Positions 1 to 4,427 of a stretch of DNA of 5,976 nt are shown one piece after another. The position numbers and the translations under genes were made by a program. Positions within the stretch are counted from its first letter, which is position 1, and every line of letters starts with the position of its first letter. The DNA lies in NCBI RefSeq assembly GCF_027066465.1, contig NZ_JAMONU010000184.1, positions 1-5,976 of the forward strand, given 5' to 3'. This DNA is from Thermococcus sp. GTDB lineage: Archaea > Methanobacteriota_B > Thermococci > Thermococcales > Thermococcaceae. Under the pieces are notes generated by a model, which was given only the letters and a program-made list of their open reading frames with translations, had not been told where the DNA came from and did no database searches.

Positions 1-32
1 GGTCCGGGGTTCGAAGCCCCGCGGGCCCACCA
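1..32 (+). tRNA. 3' end of a tRNA gene, cut by the left edge
   Basis: The T arm is complete: stem CGGGG (5-9), the seven-base loop TTCGAAG (10-16) and stem CCCCG (17-21). It is followed by the 3' acceptor strand CGGGCCC (22-28), discriminator A (29) and an encoded CCA (30-32). Only the last bases of a short variable loop (1-4) are present, which argues against a long-armed Leu or Ser tRNA. The anticodon lies outside the window, so the isotype cannot be read. The implied GGGCCCG 5' acceptor strand and discriminator A would suit tRNA-Val among others, but that is a guess. A perfect hairpin starts three bases after the CCA. Confidence 0.93.
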
Positions 33-35
33 TAG

Positions 36-59
36 CAAACTTTTCTGGGGAAAAGTTTG
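36..59. repeat. Perfect 10-bp inverted repeat just after the tRNA
   Basis: CAAACTTTTC (36-45) pairs without mismatch with GAAAAGTTTG (50-59) around the loop TGGG. It begins three bases after the tRNA CCA, so it would form in the 3' trailer. The T4 run at 41-44 may stop transcription; a hairpin is not needed for archaeal termination. A near copy of the right arm, AAAAGTGTTTGA, follows at 63-74. Confidence 0.75.
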
Positions 60-206
60 ATCAAAAGTGTTTGACTATTCAAAAAGTAGAGTTTATAGTT
101 CGTGCACGTCAAGGGGCGTCTCTTGGTGGGAGTTTCTTTTTGAGTTGCTCGGTTGGGGGGTGAATTCCTTTAAGAGCATCTTTTAAAGAGAGGTTCAAGT
201 GTTTTT

Positions 207-242
207 GCGCTCCGAAGGAGCGCGGTTTAAGTAAAACCCGCG
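207..242. repeat. Two overlapping hairpins sharing three bases
   Basis: GCGCTCC (207-213) pairs perfectly with GGAGCGC (217-223) around the loop GAA. CGCGGTTT (221-228) can pair with AAA-CCCGCG (234-242) with one bulged C at 237. The two stems share bases 221-223, so both cannot be fully closed at once. This is one of only two strongly G+C-rich spots in the non-coding region. Confidence 0.65.
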
Positions 243-284
243 TGAAGGAGTCCTTGGGGGTGTGAATTCAAACTCTCAACGGCT

Positions 285-306
285 GACTTGATTTTGAAAT
301 CTAGTC
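285..306. repeat. Imperfect inverted repeat
   Basis: GACT-GATTT (285-294) pairs with AAATC-AGTC (297-306) with one T-T mismatch (289/302) and a two-base centre. It is one of the series of short palindromes in this non-coding stretch. Confidence 0.5.
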
Positions 307-334
307 GTAAGGAAGCCCTGTTGAAGGAATCACG

Positions 335-365
335 AGCTTTTGGTGAAGCTTTTCCAAAAGCTTCA
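335..365. repeat. Two mutually exclusive 9-10-bp hairpins
   Basis: Bases 354-362 (CCAAAAGCT) can pair with 335-343 (AGCTTTTGG), giving nine pairs around a ten-base loop. Bases 356-365 (AAAAGCTTCA) can instead pair with 344-353 (TGAAGCTTTT), giving ten pairs around CC. The same right arm serves both stems, so only one can form at a time. No function is known to me. Confidence 0.7.
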
Positions 366-460
366 GCGCTGGCGGAATTTATTGTGCTGATTCTAAGTGT
401 TCATTGTGAAAAGGGGGTTTCTTTTTCATGGCTCTCTATATGAGTGTTTCTCTCTTTGAA

Positions 461-477
461 GGCGCCCGATGGGCGCC
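461..477. repeat. Perfect G+C-rich 7-bp hairpin
   Basis: GGCGCCC (461-467) pairs with GGGCGCC (471-477) around the loop GAT. All seven pairs are G-C, within otherwise A+T-rich sequence. It has the same size (7-bp stem, three-base loop) as the hairpin at 207-223. Confidence 0.7.
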
Positions 478-579
478 GATGGTAAGTTGAAACTATCTCA
501 AGGAGTTTTGTTGTAGTGTTAAACCCCTTAGGGACTTGCTCTTCTGTTAGTGCACGATTGACTTCTTGCTCTTTGGTGA

Positions 580-613
580 GAAAGTGGCTTTCGCCAGCCT
601 TTCTCAAAGGCTG
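580..613. repeat. Two neighbouring short hairpins
   Basis: GAAAG (580-584) pairs with CTTTC (588-592) around TGG. Directly after it CAGCCTTT (595-602) pairs with AAAGGCTG (606-613) around CTC. Both are perfect and both have three-base loops. Confidence 0.6.
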
Positions 614-710
614 TGGGCAAAGTTTCATCAAAGGATTTGAGGAGTTGTTTTTGCGTGGATTTCTCTTCGAGTTGTTCTTCGATGGGGTTATTCTTCAACG
701 GCAAGAAGTT

Positions 711-720
711 AAAGAAAAAA
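711..720 (-). terminator. T-run terminator after the RNA ligase gene
   Basis: On the - strand the sequence TTTTTTCTTT starts 11 bases after the ligase stop codon. Archaeal RNA polymerase terminates at such oligo-T tracts without needing a hairpin. A short inverted repeat, GGGTTA (685-690) with TAACCC (724-729), encloses the tract. Confidence 0.6.
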
Positions 721-731
721 CGTTAACCCGC

Positions 732-1874
732 TCAGTCAACAAAAGCCAAGCCGTTCCACAGCTCCCTTATCTCGCACGTCGCGTCGGGATAGAGCCTCTT
801 GAAGGTTATCCTCCAGTAGCCGTTCCCCAAGTCCTCTATGTCCTCGATGTGGATTTTGAGGCCGAGCCTCTCGAAGTGGCTCACCATTCTGTGGGCGGTG
901 CTCACGTTCTTTACCCTCACCCTGAAGGTCTCCTCGACGTCGTGGCCCTGCGATACCTCTTCGATGCTCTCAACGAGGGGCTTTAGGAGGGCCTCGCCGA
1001 GTGCCTTCGCGTAGTTCTCGAAGTCCTCGCCCCTAACCCTCCGCTCGGCTATGTGGAAGGCGAGCCGGCTTATCCTCCCCATGAAGTAGCCACCGGGCAA
1101 GTCGAAGAAAATCCTGGAGCCTATCCTTATGTCGTTGATGTTCGCGTAGGGCGTCACGTACTTCGCTATTCTCTTCATGTCCGGCGTCTTCATGACGACG
1201 CCTTCCCGCTTCTCCTCGCTGAGCCTATCAACAAGCTCCCTCAGCTCGTCAATCCTTGACCTATCGTAGAGGCCGAAGACCTCAACCTGCGGAATCCCGT
1301 ACTCCTCGGCGAGTTTGTACCTCTCCTCGGCCGGAATGCTCCTGCCGGTTCCCTTCTCCTGGATGTCGAACAGGAAGAACTGGATGTCCTCCTTAACGTA
1401 GGGTGGCCCCTCGACCAGATACGGACTCTCCGGCCCGGCCATCTCGCCGACGAGGACGAGGTTGGGGTAATCCCTGAAGAACTCCTCGTTGATGAAGTCA
1501 AGAATCCTCTCGGTCGTGAAGGGGCAGACGAAACCGCCCCTGGTGAGCGCTAAAATCCTACCCTTAACTTTGACGACGCGGACGTTGTAGCCGTCAACCT
1601 TCTCCTCGACGTAGAAGGGCCTGCCCTTGAAAATCCTCTTTACACCGTTCTCGAGCTGGACGATTCGCTTTATGTGCGGAAATCCTAAAACGACCGTCCC
1701 GTCCTCAAAAACGGCCGTTCCCCTTCTGAAGCCCCTCGCCGAATCGCGGAAGCGGACGTAGCGGATTCCCTCGAAGGTATCCTCCTCTATCCCGCCCTTG
1801 CCTTCTAGAACCTCCAGTCTCTCTTCCGGCAGGCCAAGTTTGATTAGGAGGTTTCTAAACCCCTGACTGACCAT
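732..1874 (-). CDS. ATP-dependent RNA ligase, archaeal Rnl3 type
   Basis: Joins RNA 5'-phosphate and 3'-hydroxyl ends through an enzyme-AMP intermediate. The P. abyssi homologue is known as a homodimer able to circularise RNA, and circular RNAs such as box C/D sRNAs are reported substrates in Pyrococcus. The nucleotidyltransferase motifs are in order: motif I EKVDGYNVR with the adenylated Lys92, RGGF (112-115), LVGEM with Glu144 (motif III), IQFFLFDI (164-171, IIIa), EGVVMK (224-229, IV) and the motif V lysine in AKYV (Lys238). Residues after about 250 form the family's extra C-terminal part, which holds the dimer interface. At 380 residues it is full length. The ATG at 1872-1874 is supported by GGTGA at 1879-1883, four bases upstream. 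A weak TATA-like box lies at 1905-1911. No key residue appears to be missing. Natural substrates in this organism are inferred. Confidence 0.93.
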   Translation of the reverse strand: MVSQGFRNLLIKLGLPEERLEVLEGKGGIEEDTFEGIRYVRFRDSARGFRRGTAVFEDGTVVLGFPHIKRIVQLENGVKRIFKGRPFYVEEKVDGYNVRVVKVKGRILALTRGGFVCPFTTERILDFINEEFFRDYPNLVLVGEMAGPESPYLVEGPPYVKEDIQFFLFDIQEKGTGRSIPAEERYKLAEEYGIPQVEVFGLYDRSRIDELRELVDRLSEEKREGVVMKTPDMKRIAKYVTPYANINDIRIGSRIFFDLPGGYFMGRISRLAFHIAERRVRGEDFENYAKALGEALLKPLVESIEEVSQGHDVEETFRVRVKNVSTAHRMVSHFERLGLKIHIEDIEDLGNGYWRITFKRLYPDATCEIRELWNGLAFVD

Positions 1875-1903
1875 CCTCTCACCGTAGTTGGTAGGGCTGG
1901 AAG

Positions 1904-1912
1904 GTTAATAAC
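1904..1912 (-). promoter_or_regulatory. Possible TATA box of the RNA ligase gene
   Basis: GTTATTAAC (- strand) is centred 34 bases upstream of the ligase start, in the 42-bp gap after the preceding stop codon. The spacing allows only a very short leader, and the upstream BRE is poor. The ligase may instead be read through from the upstream membrane-protein gene, which has no T-run behind it. Confidence 0.33.
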
Positions 1913-1916
1913 GTTG

Positions 1917-2423
1917 TCATCCTGCGGTAACGTTCAGCTCGGCCCACGCCCGCCAGCCCCGGTCAGAGACCGCGACGACGTAGATGTGAAAGCTTCCCCT
2001 CGTGAGGGGCGTTAAGGTCAGGTTGAAGTCAACACTTCCCTTTGGTGGGAGATAGAACTCTCCGGGAGAAACGAGAACTTTCACGTCGTTCGGTGCGGTT
2101 AAGTTGTTCACGATGACGTTCCACGCACCCCCAAGCTGGGGTCCTTCATAGACGAGTATTGAGACCCGCCCGTAGTATGGGCACTCCCTTCCGTTGACGC
2201 TGTAGCTTCCGCTCTCTACCTCTCCGGTTACCTTCACGGATTTCCCCACTGTCGTGCTGATTGCGGTCGGGCTTAAGTGCAGAACCCCCGCGTTGAAGTT
2301 GTTGAAGCTGGGTGGCGCGGGGCACGTGGCTTCGCCCTTAGAGGAGGTGCTGGTTACGGCGTATCCCACTATTGAGAGGATAAGTAATCCGGCTATAACA
2401 AGGAGCGCTTCAATTCGCTCCAT
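1917..2423 (-). CDS. Small membrane-anchored protein with extracellular domain, function unknown
   Basis: I do not recognise the family. With the ATG at 2421-2423 the protein has 168 residues. A hydrophobic N-terminal helix (about 7-23) anchors it. The rest (about 25-168) is polar and rich in V, S, T and G in alternating patterns typical of a beta-sandwich, and is probably outside the cell. Two cysteines (34 and 81) could form a disulfide. There are three N-glycosylation sequons, at Asn107 (NLT), Asn134 (NLT) and Asn164 (NVT), as expected of an archaeal surface protein. A frame extension to a TTG at 2474 would add 17 residues, but it would swallow the TATA box and has no ribosome site, so I reject it. 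GTGAT at 2428-2432 supports the shorter start. It lies between L10e and the RNA ligase with 60 and 42 bp gaps. Confidence 0.82.
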   Translation of the reverse strand: MERIEALLVIAGLLILSIVGYAVTSTSSKGEATCPAPPSFNNFNAGVLHLSPTAISTTVGKSVKVTGEVESGSYSVNGRECPYYGRVSILVYEGPQLGGAWNVIVNNLTAPNDVKVLVSPGEFYLPPKGSVDFNLTLTPLTRGSFHIYVVAVSDRGWRAWAELNVTAG

Positions 2424-2427
2424 AGGA

Positions 2428-2432
2428 ATCAC
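2428..2432 (-). promoter_or_regulatory. Ribosome binding site deciding the membrane-protein start
   Basis: GTGAT, complementary to the UCACC-type 3' end of archaeal 16S rRNA, lies four bases before the ATG at 2421-2423. It favours this start over the upstream TTG at 2474. Confidence 0.55.
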
Positions 2433-2456
2433 TGATGTAACATAAGAAGAGGTGCG

Positions 2457-2466
2457 TAAAAATATG
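2457..2466 (-). promoter_or_regulatory. TATA box of the membrane-protein gene
   Basis: CATATTTTTA (- strand) is centred about 38 bases before the chosen ATG, so transcription would start roughly a dozen bases upstream of the gene. It lies between the L10e stop codon and the gene, which suggests separate transcription. Confidence 0.5.
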
Positions 2467-2472
2467 TTGGTC

Positions 2473-2477
2473 AAAAA
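2473..2477 (-). terminator. Possible T-run terminator of the L10e gene
   Basis: TTTTT on the - strand starts seven bases after the L10e stop codon and is followed by a second T5 inside the next TATA box. It is short, so termination may be partial. Confidence 0.35.
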
Positions 2478-2483
2478 CAGGCT

Positions 2484-3029
2484 TCACTTCATCGTTGAGA
2501 GAACCTTTGTTGTGACGTCGTTGCCTTCCCTGTCGTAAATCCTGTAGTATGCCGAATATGGAAGCTTCATCTTAGCCCTTCTCATGGCTTCAATTGCAAA
2601 CTTGAGGTGGCCCTCGTTGACCCAGACTGTGAGTATCTTCTGGTCCTTCCTGACGCGGGCAGCTAAGCCAATCGGCTTTCCGAAGGGTCTGCGCATACCG
2701 TTACCGTAACGGTCGGCCTTCCTTCCGGTGGCCATCGGGTTCTCCCTCAGAACCTGGAACGGGTAAACCCTTATCTTGAAGTGATAGTTGCTCCTGCCGA
2801 CGTTCTTCTGGAGGTACCTGTTGACCTGTATACGAATCGCCTCAAGGGCGTTCTGCCTTATCTGCATTGCCTGCTCCGCGTGAAGGCTGACCTCGTACTG
2901 GAATTCAGCCGAGAGGTTGCCCATGTCGAATATCGTTATCTTCGGTCCCGGAGCACCGCGTATGTATTCCCTCCTCGTGTAAGCGGGCTTGTCAACGTCC
3001 CTATCAATCTTCGCTGGTCTGAGTCCCAT
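2484..3029 (-). CDS. rpl10e: 50S ribosomal protein L10e (uL16)
   Basis: Structural protein of the large ribosomal subunit, sited near the peptidyl transferase centre and the P/A-site tRNAs. At 181 residues it is the usual archaeal length. The start MGLRPAKIDR is typical. The conserved basic loop MATGRKADRYGNG (99-111) with MRRPFGKPIG (112-121) is the uL16 loop that reaches towards tRNA in known ribosome structures. Lys/Arg content is high throughout. The ATG at 3027-3029 follows a near-perfect GGAGGTGA ribosome site (3034-3041) at four bases, and a strong BRE/TATA lies at 3081-3097. It stands apart from other ribosomal protein genes within this window, between a transporter and a membrane protein. 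Confidence 0.97.
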   Translation of the reverse strand: MGLRPAKIDRDVDKPAYTRREYIRGAPGPKITIFDMGNLSAEFQYEVSLHAEQAMQIRQNALEAIRIQVNRYLQKNVGRSNYHFKIRVYPFQVLRENPMATGRKADRYGNGMRRPFGKPIGLAARVRKDQKILTVWVNEGHLKFAIEAMRRAKMKLPYSAYYRIYDREGNDVTTKVLSTMK

Positions 3030-3080
3030 AATCTCACCTCCAAATGAGCGTAACCGGTCTGAACTTAAGCCGTTTGAGCC

Positions 3081-3097
3081 CCTTATAAAAGTTTTGG
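3081..3097 (-). promoter_or_regulatory. Strong BRE/TATA promoter of the L10e gene
   Basis: On the - strand CCAAAACT (BRE) is followed directly by TTTATAAGG (TATA), a near-ideal Thermococcales promoter. The box is centred about 56 bases upstream of the ATG, so the leader should be about 30 bases and contain the GGAGGTGA site. It begins eight bases after the MFS stop codon, which makes L10e independent of that gene. Confidence 0.75.
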
Positions 3098-3104
3098 AAA
3101 GCCC

Positions 3105-4265
3105 TCAGTCTCTCCTCATCTGAAGTGCCTCAAAAATAAGTCCGAGTGAAAACGGGAGGAATACCAGAAGGGCGAGGTTCAGAGTTAGAACGGCTCTAAC
3201 CTCCCCGAGAGAATATGCTAAGCCGAAGAGCATTCCTCCGGCGAACGTTGAGATGTTTTGGACGGCGTTCACGCCTCCTATCGCGAGCGAGGAGCGGTGA
3301 TAGGAAGCTAAAACCTTCCGCGAAACCGGTCTGAAGCTCTGAAACGCGAAGAGGGCCAGAAAAATTCCAAGGAAGACCGTAGGGGCCGTCTTTATCGACG
3401 CTAAAATCGGCGATATTCCCGCGAGCAACGCTGTGAGCTTCACCATCCTTGCCTCACTTCTCACATCGGCGAGCCACGAGATGAAGTAGCTCAGCAACGC
3501 TGCTAAAAACCCCGTCCAGCCGAGCAAAACGGCGGTTCTCTCCTTGCTCAGTCCCAAAGCCTCCGAGACGTAAACGTAGGTTATCTCGCCCGAGGTGAAG
3601 GCCACTATAACCGCCATCAGCGAGGCAATCGTTAGAACCCTCTTCGGGTTCAGGCTCGGCTTCTCGCCGTCCGGCGTTTTCTTCTTTCTGGGTGTTATCA
3701 GGTCGAAGAGGAGGTAGTAGCTGAGGAGCATTATAAGGCCTGTAATCACGAAGAACGCCGAGGAAATCCACATCTGACCGGCCAAGCCGAAGCTGACGGT
3801 GTAAGCGTAGATGTAGTTGCCGAGGAGCGAGGCAATGCTTCCAAAGAAGAAGTAAACCGCGGTAACGCGCGCCCTTATCTCCCTCGGCGTCGTCACAGCT
3901 AAAACGAACTGTGCCATCGGCCAGCTTATCCCGTTGAGGAACCCGTTGAGGAGCTTTATTCCCGCCACCTGAAGCCAGCTCGATGTGATTGGATACAGCT
4001 GAACGGCCAGAGCGTTTCCCATCATCGCCATCGCTCCGATGTAAACGAACCTTTTCCCTCTCTCAAGCACGAGGCCACCGAGAACGGACGAGAAGGCCCT
4101 CGCGAGGACGAAGGACATCGAGACGAGGGAAACCGCGAACATGCTCGCTCTGAGGATGTCGCGCGTGTAGAACGCTATGGCCGGGGTGGCGAGGCGAAAG
4201 GCTATCGTTCCGGTGAATGCCGAGAGTATGAGGAGCAGAATTCCGGCGGGCCTTTTGCGCTCCAT
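3105..4265 (-). CDS. Major facilitator superfamily transporter, substrate unknown
   Basis: At 386 residues with about twelve hydrophobic helices it fits the MFS: roughly 8-30, 38-60, 73-92, 97-122, 134-157, 163-188, 209-235, 244-266, 274-292, 295-313, 327-350 and 355-380. The loop between helices 2 and 3 holds a motif A variant, GGLVLERGKR (63-72), and a weaker echo, ADVRSEARMVK (266-276), sits between helices 8 and 9. The long central loop (189-208) is basic with a KKK run, as in the cytoplasmic loop joining the two halves. No residue pattern reveals the substrate; drug or metabolite efflux are both possible. The ATG at 4263-4265 has GGTG at 4271-4274 five bases upstream. It is divergent from the aminotransferase gene. 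Confidence 0.88.
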   Translation of the reverse strand: MERKRPAGILLLILSAFTGTIAFRLATPAIAFYTRDILRASMFAVSLVSMSFVLARAFSSVLGGLVLERGKRFVYIGAMAMMGNALAVQLYPITSSWLQVAGIKLLNGFLNGISWPMAQFVLAVTTPREIRARVTAVYFFFGSIASLLGNYIYAYTVSFGLAGQMWISSAFFVITGLIMLLSYYLLFDLITPRKKKTPDGEKPSLNPKRVLTIASLMAVIVAFTSGEITYVYVSEALGLSKERTAVLLGWTGFLAALLSYFISWLADVRSEARMVKLTALLAGISPILASIKTAPTVFLGIFLALFAFQSFRPVSRKVLASYHRSSLAIGGVNAVQNISTFAGGMLFGLAYSLGEVRAVLTLNLALLVFLPFSLGLIFEALQMRRD

Positions 4266-4295
4266 CAGACCACCTTCTGAGCGTTATACACTTGA

Positions 4296-4304
4296 CTTAA
4301 AAGG
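4296..4304 (-). promoter_or_regulatory. Likely TATA box of the MFS gene
   Basis: CCTTTTAAG (- strand) is centred 35 bases before the MFS ATG, preceded by an A-containing BRE-like AAA (4305-4307). The predicted leader would be very short. TGTATAACG nearer the gene (4283-4291) is too close to serve. Confidence 0.45.
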
Positions 4305-4312
4305 GTTTAGCC

Positions 4313-4360
4313 CCTGAAAGTTTTTCGAAAACCGAACTTGGGGATGCGTTTAGTTTCAGG
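4313..4360. promoter_or_regulatory. Inverted repeat between two divergent promoters, possible operator
   Basis: CCTGAAA (4313-4319) and its exact complement TTTCAGG (4354-4360) stand 41 bp apart centre to centre, about four helical turns. One half is next to the BRE side of the MFS promoter and the other is upstream of the aminotransferase promoter. A smaller palindrome, GTTTTTCGAAAAC (4320-4332), touches the left half. A shared regulator is an inference only. Confidence 0.3.
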
Positions 4361-4380
4361 TTTTTCACTTATCTGTCGAG

Positions 4381-4395
4381 CGAAGGCTTTTTTAG
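4381..4395 (+). promoter_or_regulatory. BRE/TATA promoter of the aminotransferase gene
   Basis: CGAAGG (BRE-like) is followed by CTTTTTTAG (TATA-like), centred about 37 bases before the ATG. Transcription would start near 4415, at or just before the GGGGTGAT ribosome site (4416-4423). Confidence 0.5.
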
Positions 4396-4427
4396 CGTCG
4401 TTCATCAACACGCTTGGGGTGATTTGA

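Larger units (their letters stand above)
33..731. other. 700-bp region without a convincing gene, rich in inverted repeats
   Basis: No open frame here has both a good start with a GGTGA-type ribosome site and protein-like coding bias. The + strand is rich in T and G and poor in A (in 121-180 about 24 T and 20 G against 8 A and 8 C). This differs from the purine-rich coding strands of the neighbouring genes. Short inverted repeats recur at 36-59, 168-188, 207-223, 221-242, 285-306, 335-365, 461-477, 580-592 and 595-613. Several - strand frames are open for 50-75 codons, but they lie in different frames and lack good starts. The low G+C of most of it speaks against a classic stable ncRNA of a hyperthermophile. 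A weak TATA-like GTTTATAG on the + strand at about 91-98 could start a transcript. The region may be decayed sequence, long untranslated RNA or intergenic filler. Confidence 0.7.

Noticed and set aside
428..490. A 20-residue + strand small ORF beginning ATGGCTCTC
   Set aside because: There is no proper GGTGA-type ribosome site, and the palindrome at 461-477 explains part of its sequence.
401..631. A 76-codon - strand open frame as a gene
   Set aside because: Its first codon is TTG with an ATG next to it, there is no ribosome site, and its composition follows the strand skew of the whole region. It is described as part of the open-frame patchwork instead.
620..632. A C box (TGATGA) on the - strand
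   Set aside because: No CTGA D box follows within 60 bases.
33..731. A CRISPR array
   Set aside because: No repeat of 24-37 bases recurs with regular spacers. The palindromes differ in sequence from one another.
33..731. RNase P RNA, SRP RNA or another large stable ncRNA
   Set aside because: Such RNAs are very G+C-rich in hyperthermophiles. This region is A+T-rich except for two small hairpins, and I see none of their conserved motifs.
516..986. A 156-codon + strand open frame
   Set aside because: It runs antisense into the RNA ligase gene, whose catalytic motifs are certain, and it has no promoter or ribosome site. It is a shadow frame.
2424..2474. A 17-residue N-terminal extension of the membrane protein from a TTG
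   Set aside because: The extension covers the probable TATA box and has no ribosome site, and the hydrophobic anchor starts properly after the internal ATG at 2421-2423.
4354..4410. A box C/D sRNA on the - strand (TTGATGA ... CTGA)
   Set aside because: The C box lacks the usual purine at its first position, no convincing C'/D' boxes lie between, and no terminal stem forms. It also overlaps the aminotransferase promoter.
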